64,000 nt of DNA from the NCBI GenBank assembly GCA_037200045.1, contig JBBCHM010000001.1:2294001-2358000 (forward strand), given 5' to 3'. Below the pieces are notes generated by a model, which saw only the letters and a list, made by a program, of their open reading frames with translations, was not told the DNA's origin and made no database searches. The position numbers and the translations under genes were made by a program. The DNA is from Rhizomicrobium sp. (GTDB lineage Bacteria > Pseudomonadota > Alphaproteobacteria > Micropepsales > Micropepsaceae). Positions 50,775-59,034 of the stretch are shown in pieces; the stretch's first letter is position 1, and each line of letters opens with the position of its first letter.

Positions 50775-53009
50775 ATGAATTTTCAGGGCAGACCGCTCGC
50801 CATCTGGGCGCTTCCCGGCCTCGTGCTTGCCGCCACGCTGTTCCTGCTCGGCAGCGACGCCGGCGCGGTGGCCTCGCGGCTGCGCGGCGTGCTGTTCGAT
50901 TCCTATCAGCGGGCCCAGCCGCGGCTCTATCAGGATACGTTGCCGCGCACCGGCTTCGCGGTGCGCATCCTCGATGCCGACGGCCCCAGTCTGAGGCGCT
51001 TCGGCAAATGGCCCTGGCCGCACGGCGTGCTCGCCAAGCTGGTCGGCGAATTGAAGGCGCAAGGCGCCGTCCTGGCGGTTCTCGGCTTTCCGCTGGACAC
51101 GCCCGATCCGGCCTCGCCGAAGAACCTGGTCTCGCTGGTGCCGGCGGGAACGCAGAGCGACGCGTTGCGCGCCGCGCTGGCGCAGATGCCCTCGCCCGAC
51201 GCCGCGCTGGCCCAGGCGATGACGACGCTGCCGACCGTGACCGGCCTCATGCTGCAGGACGAGGCCGGCGCCCGCGCGCCCAAGTTCAACGCGACGCTGC
51301 GGTTCATCGGCGCCAAGAACCCGTTCGGCCACGCGCCGAATTTTCCGGCGGCGTCCGGCGCGGTCCAGGAGATCGAGCATGCGAGCCAGGGCGACGGTGC
51401 GCTGAACCTGGAGGCCGATGCCGACGGCACGATGCGGCGGCTGCCGCTGGTGTTCCGCCTGAACGGCGTGGCGGTACCGGCGCTGACGGCGGAAATCCTG
51501 CGCGTCGTCCAGAACAAGAAGTACCTGTCGTTCCGCGGCGACGACGGCGACATCGGTCTGTTCGGCTCGCAGCCCGGCGTCGCGGCGGTCGAGACGCCCA
51601 ATGGCGAAGTGGCGACGGCGGCCGACGGATCGATCTGGATCGCCTATGCCGGCGAGAACCAGGCGCGCAACGTCTCCGCCGCGGCGCTGGATGGCGGCAC
51701 GCTCGCCCCCGGCCGGCTGGCGCACGCCATCGTCGTTCTCGCTCCGCCGGGGGACAGTTTCGCGACGCCCAGCGGCCTGCGCGGCACCGCCGCGATCTAT
51801 GCCGAGGGCCTGGAGAACATCCTGACCGGCACGCCGCTGCGCCGGCCGGCCTCGGCCATCGAGGCGGAGCTGGTCTGCCTTGCCATCTTCGGCCTGGCGG
51901 CGATCATCCTGTTCGCGCGCTTCGGGCTCGTCTGGTCGGGACTCTTCACGGCCGCCAGCATCCTGGGCGCCTTCTTCATATCGTGGCGGCTCTATTCGGC
52001 GGATCGCACTTTGTTCGATGCCCTGGGGCCCGGCATCGCGTTGGCGCTTACCTATGCGACGGCGACCATCGTGCGCGGCGCCGGCGTGGCGAGCGCGCGG
52101 GCCCGCGTCCGCAGCGCCTTCGCCGAGTCGCTGCCGCCCGCGGTGATCGAGCAGATCGCGCGCCGCCCCGAACTGCTGAGGCTCGAAGGCACCAGCCGCA
52201 CCGTCACCTATCTGCACTGCGGCGTGCGCGAATTCGGCGGCCTGGCCGATTCCTTCAAGGACGATCCGGCCGCCTTTACCCGGCTGATGCAGCGCGTGCT
52301 GGTGCCGCTGATGGACGTCGCCCTGGCGCGCGGCGGCACCATCGACCGGCTGACCGCCGATGGATTCTCCGCCTTCTGGAACGCGCCGCTCGACGATCCG
52401 GAGCACGCGATCCACGCCTGCGAGGCGGCGAACGCGATGATGGAAGCCATCGCCAAGAGCAACGAGGTCATCACCCATGAGCGGCGGAACGACGGCGTCG
52501 CCTTCGCGCCAGTGGAGATCGGCATCGGCCTCTCGACCAGCCAGGCGATCGCCGGCGGCTTCTCGGCGCATGGCCGCACCGCCTATTCGATCACCGGCGA
52601 TTGCGCGGTCGAGGCCGAGCGCATCCAGGAATTGTCGGCGGGGTACGGCCCCGCCGTGATCGTCGCCGAGGTCACGCGCAAGGCGGCCGAGCGCGGTTTC
52701 GCCTTCCTGGAAGTCGACTACATCGCGGCCGGCGCGCATGACGCGCCGATGAAGCTCTACGCCATGCTCGGCAGTCCCGTGATGCGCGCCAGTCCGAAAT
52801 TCCGCGCCTTGCTGACCTTCCACGAGCACATCTTCCAATCGCTGCGCACCCAGCAATGGGACAAGGCGCGCGAGCTGATCGAGCAGTGCCGGAAGCTTTC
52901 CGGCGCCAGCCAGAAGCTCTACGACCTGCATCTGGCGCGCATCGCCTATTTCCAGGACAACCCGCCCGGCGAAGCCTGGGACGGCGCGTTCCGGCCGATT
53001 CTCAAGTGA
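50775..53009 (+). CDS. CHASE2-domain class III adenylate/guanylate cyclase-like protein
   Basis: 744 residues. N-terminal signal helix, extracytoplasmic CHASE2 sensor (FDSYQRAQPRLYQDTLPRTG ... LRRFGKWPWPHGVLAKLV), then three membrane helices (VCLAIFGLAAIILFARFGLV and following, about residues 360-430), then a class III cyclase domain from about residue 475. Within it the second metal site RLTADGFSAFWNAPLDD is present, but the usual FADIRGFT segment reads YLHCGVREFGG, lacking the first metal-binding Asp. Purine-recognition regions are altered too, so it may be a weak cyclase or a degenerate sensor. ATG 50775 has AAGG upstream. Confidence 0.82.
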   Translation: MNFQGRPLAIWALPGLVLAATLFLLGSDAGAVASRLRGVLFDSYQRAQPRLYQDTLPRTGFAVRILDADGPSLRRFGKWPWPHGVLAKLVGELKAQGAVLAVLGFPLDTPDPASPKNLVSLVPAGTQSDALRAALAQMPSPDAALAQAMTTLPTVTGLMLQDEAGARAPKFNATLRFIGAKNPFGHAPNFPAASGAVQEIEHASQGDGALNLEADADGTMRRLPLVFRLNGVAVPALTAEILRVVQNKKYLSFRGDDGDIGLFGSQPGVAAVETPNGEVATAADGSIWIAYAGENQARNVSAAALDGGTLAPGRLAHAIVVLAPPGDSFATPSGLRGTAAIYAEGLENILTGTPLRRPASAIEAELVCLAIFGLAAIILFARFGLVWSGLFTAASILGAFFISWRLYSADRTLFDALGPGIALALTYATATIVRGAGVASARARVRSAFAESLPPAVIEQIARRPELLRLEGTSRTVTYLHCGVREFGGLADSFKDDPAAFTRLMQRVLVPLMDVALARGGTIDRLTADGFSAFWNAPLDDPEHAIHACEAANAMMEAIAKSNEVITHERRNDGVAFAPVEIGIGLSTSQAIAGGFSAHGRTAYSITGDCAVEAERIQELSAGYGPAVIVAEVTRKAAERGFAFLEVDYIAAGAHDAPMKLYAMLGSPVMRASPKFRALLTFHEHIFQSLRTQQWDKARELIEQCRKLSGASQKLYDLHLARIAYFQDNPPGEAWDGAFRPILK

Positions 53010-53038
53010 CTCACCTCCCCGCAAGGGGGGGTGATTAG

Positions 53039-53815
53039 TTAGAACGTCGCCTCGCCATAATGCGCCGCATCCGCGCCGCTCAGCTTCGCCCACATTTGAT
53101 CGCCCCAGGAGAAATGCCACCATTCGTCGGGATGGCCGGCGAAATCCTCTTCCGCCATGACCCAGTGCAACAGGCGCCGGTTGGCGCGGGCCTCCTCGTC
53201 GGAGAAGGACATTGCATCGGCGCGCAGGTTTTCGAACCGGTCGCGATGGGCCAGCGCCGTCGCATCGTCGAAGATCGAACCCATCCACAGCGCCTCGCCG
53301 TCCTTCCAGCGGATCGTGAGATCGACCGCCGCCCCCGTCGCATGCGGCGCCGGCGAATCGGCGTCGCCGCTCGGCGCCGCCCAATAGCGCTCGACTTCCC
53401 GCGTCAGCGCCGCGCCGGCAAGCGACGGATCGCGCCGCCGGATCTCCGCCGGCATCCACACATCGTGGAAATAAGCCTGCACCGCTCTCGGCCGCCAGGC
53501 ATCGAACAGGAAGAGTTCGAGCCCCGCATCGCCCAGCCGCGCGTCGATCCGCGCCAGCTTCTCGCCCACCGCGCGGCGGACCAGAAGGTCGGGGATGGCG
53601 CCGTCGATCCGGCGCCAATAGGGCGGGTTGCGGGTCGAATGGTAGTAGTTCTCCCCGGCGATGCCGAAATCGCGGACATCCGCTAGCCCTTCCGAGAAAT
53701 GCACGTTGGACCGCGCGATCGGCTGGGCGCGAAAGCCTTCCTTGCGCGCCCGCGCTTCCGACAGCGCGCCGATCGGGCGCGTACGAAATTCCTCCAGGCG
53801 CCCGAAGACCGACAT
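53039..53815 (-). CDS. VanX-like D-Ala-D-Ala dipeptidase (M15D)
   Basis: 258 residues. Zinc-site motif SPAPHATGAAVDLTI (SxHxxGxAxD) and EWWHFSWGDQMW (ExxxH with third ligand) mark the M15D family; upstream LFDAWRPRAVQAYF carries the conserved Arg. It hydrolyses D-alanyl-D-alanine; no signal peptide, so cytoplasmic recycling is likely rather than glycopeptide resistance, since vanH/vanA partners are absent. Confidence 0.92.
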   Translation of the reverse strand: MSVFGRLEEFRTRPIGALSEARARKEGFRAQPIARSNVHFSEGLADVRDFGIAGENYYHSTRNPPYWRRIDGAIPDLLVRRAVGEKLARIDARLGDAGLELFLFDAWRPRAVQAYFHDVWMPAEIRRRDPSLAGAALTREVERYWAAPSGDADSPAPHATGAAVDLTIRWKDGEALWMGSIFDDATALAHRDRFENLRADAMSFSDEEARANRRLLHWVMAEEDFAGHPDEWWHFSWGDQMWAKLSGADAAHYGEATF

Positions 53816-53850
53816 TCGAAAAATCCCGGAACTGACGTTAGACTATAGCC

Positions 53851-54942
53851 ATGACCACCGACCCGTCCGAACATTTTCCCGCCGATTACCGCCAGGGCCG
53901 CCACGCTTTCGTCCACGCCTGCGAGCAGGCCGGCATCGACGTCGTCAGCCGCGTCCATCCCGGCGTCGAGGGCCGCGACGGCAAGCCATTGTTCCTCGAC
54001 ACCGCCATGATCGGGCCGCGCGAGGCGACCAAGGCGCTGCTGCTGATTTCCGCCACGCATGGCGTGGAGGGCTATTTCGGTTCCGGCGTGCAGACCGGGC
54101 TGATGCGCGAGGGGCTGGCGCGCCGCGCGCCGGCGGACACCAAGATCGTTCTCCTCCACGCGCTCAACCCCTACGGCTTTTCCTGGGACCGCCGCGTCAA
54201 CGAGGACAATGCCGACATCAACCGCAACTGCGTCGACTTCGCCCATCCGCCGGCCAACGAGCCCTATGACGAGCTCGCCGCCGCGATCTCCCCGCGCGAC
54301 ATCTCCGACGCGGCGATGAAGACCGCCAACGCCAGGCTCGTCGAATTTCTCAAGAGCCACGGCGTCTTCGCGCTGCAGGAGGCGATCTCCAAGGGCCAGT
54401 ACAAATATCCCGACGGCGTCTATTACGGCGGCGCGAAGGAGAGCTGGTCGATCAAGATGCTGAAGGACGTGTTCGTCGAGACGCTGGCGCATGTGAAGAA
54501 ACTGACCGTGATCGATTTCCACACCGGCCTCGGCGAATTCGGCGCCGGCGAGATGATCACCGAGGATCTGCCCGGCAGCCCGGCCTACAGGCGCGCCACG
54601 GCGATGTGGGGCAAGCGCGTCGCCTCCAGCGAGGCGGGCGAATCGGTCTCCGCGCCGCTCTCCGGCACGATCGACAAGGCGGTGGCGAAATGGCTGAAGG
54701 CGGTGGAGCTGACCTTCGCGGCGCTGGAGGTCGGCACGCGCGACACCCGCGCGGTGTTCAACGCGCTGCGCAAGGACAATTGGCTGCACTGCTTCGCGCC
54801 GGGCCGCTTCCGGCACAAGGATGCGCCGGCGATCCGCCAGGAATTGCGCGACGCCTTCTATCCCGACACGGCGGAGTGGAAGCGCAGGGTGTGGGGCCAT
54901 GCCGGCGAGGCGGTCGCCGCAGCGCTCCAGGCGCTCGGCTGA
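53851..54942 (+). CDS. DUF2817 (M14-like) metallopeptidase family protein
   Basis: 363 residues. SATHGVEGYFGSGVQTGL (zinc ligands His-x-x-Glu of the M14/AstE fold), NADINRNCVDF and VIDFHTGLGEFGAGE (third ligand) are visible. These enzymes are related to carboxypeptidases and N-acyl amidohydrolases; the natural substrate of DUF2817 members is unclear. Its stop overlaps the DgkA-like start (TGATG). Divergent from the VanX-like gene, which fits a peptide or cell-wall fragment recycling role. Confidence 0.85.
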   Translation: MTTDPSEHFPADYRQGRHAFVHACEQAGIDVVSRVHPGVEGRDGKPLFLDTAMIGPREATKALLLISATHGVEGYFGSGVQTGLMREGLARRAPADTKIVLLHALNPYGFSWDRRVNEDNADINRNCVDFAHPPANEPYDELAAAISPRDISDAAMKTANARLVEFLKSHGVFALQEAISKGQYKYPDGVYYGGAKESWSIKMLKDVFVETLAHVKKLTVIDFHTGLGEFGAGEMITEDLPGSPAYRRATAMWGKRVASSEAGESVSAPLSGTIDKAVAKWLKAVELTFAALEVGTRDTRAVFNALRKDNWLHCFAPGRFRHKDAPAIRQELRDAFYPDTAEWKRRVWGHAGEAVAAALQALG

Positions 54943-55334
54943 TGGCCGCGCCGGACGGGATCGAGGCCAATCCGAATTTCACCGTGGCCGGAAGGCTGAA
55001 GAGCGTGCGCCACGCGCTGGCCGGCATCGTCGTCATGCTGCGCACCCAGCACAATGCCTGGCTTCACCTGGCCGCGACGCTGGCCGTGGTCGTTGCGGGA
55101 ACCGTCCTGAAGATCGATGCCGATGACTGGCGCTGGCTCCTGGTCGCCATCGTGCTGGTCTGGGTGTCGGAGGGCATGAACACCGCCTTCGAGCATCTGT
55201 GCGACGTGGTCTCGCCGGATTTCCACGCCTCGGTGAAGGTCTCCAAGGACATCGCGGCCGGCGCGGTCCTGATCACGGCCATCGGGGCGGTCGTTCTGGG
55301 GCTGATGATCTTCCTGCCTTATCTGGTCCGCTGA
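54942..55334 (+). CDS. Prokaryotic diacylglycerol/undecaprenol kinase family (DgkA-like)
   Basis: 130 residues, ATG overlapping the previous stop. The domain pattern is DgkA-like: N-terminal amphipathic RLKSVRHALAGIVVMLRTQHNAWLH-type region (part: RLKSVRHALAGI), helices AATLAVVVAGTVL and LLVAIVLVWVSEGMNTAFEH with the catalytic E...NTAxE, then KVSKDIAAGAVLITAIGAVVL. It phosphorylates diacylglycerol or undecaprenol at the inner membrane. Confidence 0.88.
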   Translation: MAAPDGIEANPNFTVAGRLKSVRHALAGIVVMLRTQHNAWLHLAATLAVVVAGTVLKIDADDWRWLLVAIVLVWVSEGMNTAFEHLCDVVSPDFHASVKVSKDIAAGAVLITAIGAVVLGLMIFLPYLVR

Positions 55335-55383
55335 GGCCGCGTTTGCGGCGGGCGGGCCGCCTGAGCTATAGAGGCCGGCGCAG

Positions 55384-55460
55384 GCACCCGTAGCTCAGCT
55401 GGATAGAGTGTCGCCCTCCGAAGGCGAAGGTCACAGGTTCGAATCCTGTCGGGTGCGCCA
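55384..55460 (+). tRNA. tRNA-Arg (anticodon CCG)
   Basis: A complete 77-nt cloverleaf: acceptor GCACCCG/CGGGTGC, D-arm GCTCAGCTGGATAGAGT, anticodon stem TCGCC/GGCGA with loop CTCCGAA (anticodon CCG), T-arm ACAGG-TTCGAAT-CCTGT, discriminator G and encoded CCA. Followed by seven T, likely the terminator. No integrase next to it. Confidence 0.97.
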
Positions 55461-55541
55461 TTTTTTTGGCGGGCGGGCAAAGCAGCCGCCACGCCAACCC
55501 TGCTTTGCCCGCCCGCCTTGTTGTCCATCGCGTATCGATGG

Positions 55542-55733
55542 CTATTCGCCGTCATAAGGGCCGGAGAAGGTCAGCCGGAGCGCCCCGCCGCCGCGGCATT
55601 CGCGCCGGGCGAAGCGGAGCGCGGCCTCGCGCTGGAAAAAGGTGCCGCAGACCATTCCGTCGGCCCGGCGGGCGCACCACCGCCCGATCCGGTTGCGGAA
55701 TATTTGAAACACCGTCTCGCCGCCCTCGCTCAT
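55542..55733 (-). CDS. Small DUF2188-like protein
   Basis: 63 residues from ATG 55733, which overlaps the methyltransferase stop (ATGA), so translation is coupled. The sequence [20 protein letters not shown] followed by [17 protein letters not shown] resembles short two-strand-plus-helix DUF2188-type proteins. Function unknown. Confidence 0.65.
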   Translation of the reverse strand: MSEGGETVFQIFRNRIGRWCARRADGMVCGTFFQREAALRFARRECRGGGALRLTFSGPYDGE

Positions 55734-56680
55734 GACGGCCGCCGCGCGATCAGGAGCAGATGCGTCGCGTGGTCGATGAACCGCGCGTCCCGGCAATAGC
55801 TTTTCTCCAGGCGGTCGAGTTCGCGGACGAAGCCGTCCTCGGCGCGGGCCGGCGCGTTCCAGCGTGGATCGTCCGCGAAGCGTCCGTGGAAAAGATCCAG
55901 CCCCGCCAGATCCTCGATCTTGAGGTGCGGCGACACCAGGCCGGCCAGTTCCGACGAACCGAACAGATGCGACGGCAGCGTGATGCGGCGGCCGTCATCG
56001 AGCTCGGCGTCCAGCCGGTCGGCATCGTTGTCCTGCCGGAACCGGCGGGCGTGCTCCATCGCGTCGACATAGAGCGTCGGCGTGCTGCCGGCGGCGCGCA
56101 CTGAACTGATGAAGACGCCCGACGTCACGCGGCCGATCTCGGCCATGATGGCGGGCAATTGCGCGGCCGGCAGGTGATTGAGAACGCCGCACAGGCACAG
56201 GACGATATCGACGCTGCCGTCGACCTCGGGAAGCGGCCGCAGGATATCGCCGACCTCGAAATTCAGCGCGACGCCCGGAAGGCCGGCCAGATCGGCCGAC
56301 AGCTCCCGCGCCCGTCGCACCTGGGCATCGGCGATGTCGAAGCCGCGCGCCACGATGTCATCGAAGCCGATCGCGCGTGCCCGCGTCACCATGCGGCGCA
56401 GCCAGGTGCCCGGGCCGCATCCCAGGTCCAGGACGCGCAGCGAACGCTTGCCGGTGGCGCGCAGGGCGCAGAGCTTGGAAAAGAGGACCTCCCAGATTCG
56501 GCCATCGCCATAGGCGTATTGGCCGGCGAAGGCGTAGAGCTTCCTGGCATCGCCGTCGGCATAGGCAAGGTAGTTGTCGCCGGCCTGGTTGTAGGCCGCC
56601 GCGATGGCGCGACCGCCGTGCGGTTGCGAAGGGATGATCGCGATACGACGTCTGGCGCTGGCACCCAATTTCTTCTCCAT
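55730..56680 (-). CDS. Class I SAM-dependent methyltransferase
   Basis: 316 residues. Motif I RVLDLGCGPGTWLRRMV, motif II-like GFDIADAQVRRARE, then VDIVLCLCGVLNHLP in place of the acidic post-motif. The N-terminal AAAYNQAGDNYLAYADGDARK and the C terminus beyond about residue 190 are specific to this subgroup. Substrate unknown. It lies 190 bp from a TauD-type dioxygenase and 1.1 kb from the lasso-type locus; a tailoring role is possible but only by position. Confidence 0.85.
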   Translation of the reverse strand: MEKKLGASARRRIAIIPSQPHGGRAIAAAYNQAGDNYLAYADGDARKLYAFAGQYAYGDGRIWEVLFSKLCALRATGKRSLRVLDLGCGPGTWLRRMVTRARAIGFDDIVARGFDIADAQVRRARELSADLAGLPGVALNFEVGDILRPLPEVDGSVDIVLCLCGVLNHLPAAQLPAIMAEIGRVTSGVFISSVRAAGSTPTLYVDAMEHARRFRQDNDADRLDAELDDGRRITLPSHLFGSSELAGLVSPHLKIEDLAGLDLFHGRFADDPRWNAPARAEDGFVRELDRLEKSYCRDARFIDHATHLLLIARRPS

Positions 56681-56871
56681 CTTGAAGCCGCCGTCCCGAT
56701 CGCAGGACCGGGCCGTTCGCCTTCGAAGATGGGCCCGGCCTCATAAGGCTTCGAGCCGGATTGGCCCCGCCCGGCATAAAGCCGGCATCAAGGTCGCGCG
56801 GCCGCCACTTCGCGGTTCTGGACGGTCCCTTGCGCTGATATGCTGGCCGGCGCGTCCGCACAGGCCAGGCC

Positions 56872-57795
56872 ATGATCGTCCATCCCACCGGCAAGTTCGA
56901 CAACCGCGCCAGGCGCTACGACCATATCGAGGCGCGGCCGCTGGCGGCGGCGATGGGGGCCGAGATTCGCGGCGTGCGGATCGGCAAACTCTCCGACGCG
57001 CAATTCGCCGAGATTCGCGACGCGCTGTTCCGCCACAAGATGATCTATTTCCGCGACCAGGACATGCGCCATGCCGACCAGGAGGCGTTCAGCCTGCGTT
57101 TCGGGCCCTTCGCGGAAGACGCCTATACCAAGGGCATCGCGGGCCATGCGAACGTCCAGCCGCTGATCAAGGAAGCCGACACGCGGACCGGCATGGTGTT
57201 CGGCTCGGGCTGGCACACCGATTCGCCGTTCCTGGAGAAGCCGCCGGCGATCAGCATGCTCTACGGCGTCGACATTCCGCCCTTTGGCGGCGACACGATC
57301 TGGGCCAATGCCGTGCTCGCCTATGCGATGCTGAGCGGGACGATGCAGCGGATGCTGGCGCCGCTGCGGGTGCACATGTCGATGGCGCGCGTGCTCGAAT
57401 CGGCGCAGACCTACGGCAAGGTCGACGCTTCGCCGGTCGGCCGGCTCGCCGCGACGCGCGGCACCGGCGCGCTGCCCGACGATGTCGTGCGCAAGGTCCA
57501 GGGCGCGATGCACCCGCTGGTGCGCACCCATCCGGTCAGCGGCGAGAAATCGCTCTTTTGCGACGGCTCCTACGCGGTCGGGATCGAAGGCCTGACCGAG
57601 CCCGAGGCGGAGGCGCTGCTGCGCTTCCTGGCCGCGCACATGACGCAGCCCGCCTTCACCTGCCGGCTGCGCTGGGAGCCGAAGACCTTCGCGCTGTGGG
57701 ACAACCGGATCTGCATCCACCAGGCCTTCAACGATTACGACGGCTATCGCCGCGAGCTCTATCGCACCACGGTCGCCGGCGAAGTTCCGCGCTAG
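56872..57795 (+). CDS. TauD/TfdA-family Fe(II)/2-oxoglutarate dioxygenase
   Basis: 307 residues. N-terminal EARPLAAAMGAEIRGVRIG and HKMIYFRDQDM are TauD-like; the iron ligands are His and Asp in GWHTDSPFLEKPPAISMLYG and the distal His in WDNRICIHQAFNDYDGYRR, followed by the 2-oxoglutarate Arg. It would hydroxylate or oxidatively cleave a small substrate, using oxygen. Convergent with the PqqD-like gene, 21 bp away, so possibly part of the RiPP locus. Confidence 0.9.
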   Translation: MIVHPTGKFDNRARRYDHIEARPLAAAMGAEIRGVRIGKLSDAQFAEIRDALFRHKMIYFRDQDMRHADQEAFSLRFGPFAEDAYTKGIAGHANVQPLIKEADTRTGMVFGSGWHTDSPFLEKPPAISMLYGVDIPPFGGDTIWANAVLAYAMLSGTMQRMLAPLRVHMSMARVLESAQTYGKVDASPVGRLAATRGTGALPDDVVRKVQGAMHPLVRTHPVSGEKSLFCDGSYAVGIEGLTEPEAEALLRFLAAHMTQPAFTCRLRWEPKTFALWDNRICIHQAFNDYDGYRRELYRTTVAGEVPR

Positions 57796-57816
57796 CGCAA
57801 TTTCGCCTTGGCGCGG

Positions 57817-58098
57817 CTATGGCGCGTCGGTGACGGTGATCACGCCCTGCGCGATCATGTCGTCGAGGAAGGACTGGGTGTCGGCGCCGCACTGGAGCGC
57901 GTCGACCACGAAGGCTTTCTGCAGAGCCTCGACCAGCGACGGCAGGCTGCGCGGCACGTCCAGCAGCGCCCAGATCGCGGTCCCCACGGGATCGAATTCG
58001 AGATAGGCCCAGGTAACCGTATCAAAAAGCAAGACCTCACCCTGTATTTCGGCGGCGATGACGTCGCGGGATCGTGCATAGACGAGAGTACTGGCCAT
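57817..58098 (-). CDS. PqqD-family RiPP recognition element (lasso B1-like)
   Basis: 93 residues from ATG 58098 (GGAG 9 nt before). The PqqD fold is recognisable: ARSRDVIAAEIQGEVLLFDT, YLEFDPVGTAIWALLDVPRS and LVEALQKAF ... VDALQCGADTQSFLDDMIAQG. Such proteins bind the leader of a ribosomal peptide and deliver it to a protease or cyclase. It is divergent from the HprK-like kinase and cyclase genes, across a 101-bp region with an inverted repeat. An in-frame start further upstream (58194) would overlap the promoter area and is disfavoured. Confidence 0.85.
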   Translation of the reverse strand: MASTLVYARSRDVIAAEIQGEVLLFDTVTWAYLEFDPVGTAIWALLDVPRSLPSLVEALQKAFVVDALQCGADTQSFLDDMIAQGVITVTDAP

Positions 58099-58141
58099 GT
58101 CGGACGGCTCCGTTGCCTTTATGATATGCCGGCTATTTTCG

Positions 58142-58187
58142 AACGACAACGAACGGTTGCAGCCTTCCCTGGTGCTGCCTTGTCGTT
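58142..58187. promoter_or_regulatory. Inverted repeat in the divergent lasso-locus promoter region
   Basis: AACGACAA at 58142-58149 and TTGTCGTT at 58180-58187 are inverted, with GCAGC and GCTGC paired inside. It lies between the divergent PqqD-like and HprK-like genes, so it may be an operator coordinating them or a leader hairpin of the kinase transcript. Confidence 0.4.
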
Positions 58188-58199
58188 TATTCAATCGGC

Positions 58200-59033
58200 A
58201 TGGGTTTTTCAGGACCGGTTCCCGGCATCCCGGACGCGGTGATCCGGGTCGTCAACGCGCTGTCGGCCACGCTTGACGGCGCCGAGCCCGCCGGACCCCA
58301 GGCCCAGGCCAGGGCCGGCGCGCTGTTGCTGGTGTCTCCCGGCATCGGGCGCTTCCTGGTGCGTGGCGGCTTGACCATCGACCTGGCGGCGGACCCCGGT
58401 GCCGATCCCGGCGCGGTTTCGCTGGTGCTGCACGGCTCCGCCCGCGGCGCGCTGATCCATCAGCGCGGCGAGCTGCCCCTGCATGCCGCCACGCTCGTTC
58501 CGCCGGGCGGCGACGCGGCCTGCGCGATCTGCGGACCGTCGGGCGCGGGCAAGTCGACCCTGGCCGCCGAGCTCAGCCGTCGGGGATGGACGCTGGTCGC
58601 CGACGACACCACCCGCGTCACCTGGACCGCAGCGGGCCCGCTCGCCTGGCCGAGCCGCGACAGCATCAAGCTGTGGCGCGATGCCTGCGAGGCCAAGGGG
58701 ATCGAGGTGGCCCGGTTGGAACAAGTGTGCGCCGGGTTGGACAAGCACTATTTGCGCGTGCCCGCGCGCGATGAGCCCGCCAGGCTCGCCGCCGTATTCG
58801 AGCTGCTGATCGATGGCGCGGACGACGTGTTTTTCGCGGCCAACAAGGAGAAAATGGCGCTTCTCACCCGCCACACCTATCGCCAGGCGCAGATCCGGCC
58901 GCTCGGCCGCATCGCGGACTATGTGCGTATCGTGGCGAATGTCGCCGGCGCGTGCCGCTTTCAGGGTCTAGGCGGCGCCCGCATCCGTCCGGTGACGGTG
59001 CTGGCCGATGCCGTCGAAAGCGCTATGGTCTGA
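58200..59033 (+). CDS. HprK-like serine kinase of RiPP/lasso loci
   Basis: 277 residues. P-loop CGPSGAGKSTLAAELSRRGW near residue 113 and LVADDTTRV just after match HPr kinase/phosphorylase-type kinases; the N-terminal domain of true HprK is absent. In the paeninodin locus a kinase of this type phosphorylates the C-terminal serine side chain of the lasso precursor. Here it ends one base before the cyclase start, so both are co-translated. The start has no clear Shine-Dalgarno. The proposed target is the precursor at 61112. Confidence 0.88.
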   Translation: MGFSGPVPGIPDAVIRVVNALSATLDGAEPAGPQAQARAGALLLVSPGIGRFLVRGGLTIDLAADPGADPGAVSLVLHGSARGALIHQRGELPLHAATLVPPGGDAACAICGPSGAGKSTLAAELSRRGWTLVADDTTRVTWTAAGPLAWPSRDSIKLWRDACEAKGIEVARLEQVCAGLDKHYLRVPARDEPARLAAVFELLIDGADDVFFAANKEKMALLTRHTYRQAQIRPLGRIADYVRIVANVAGACRFQGLGGARIRPVTVLADAVESAMV

Positions 59034-59034
59034 A

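Noticed and set aside
53039..53815. VanX-like gene as a glycopeptide-resistance determinant
   Set aside because: No vanH, vanA/B, vanR or vanS neighbours and no signal of transfer; a recycling dipeptidase is the simpler reading.
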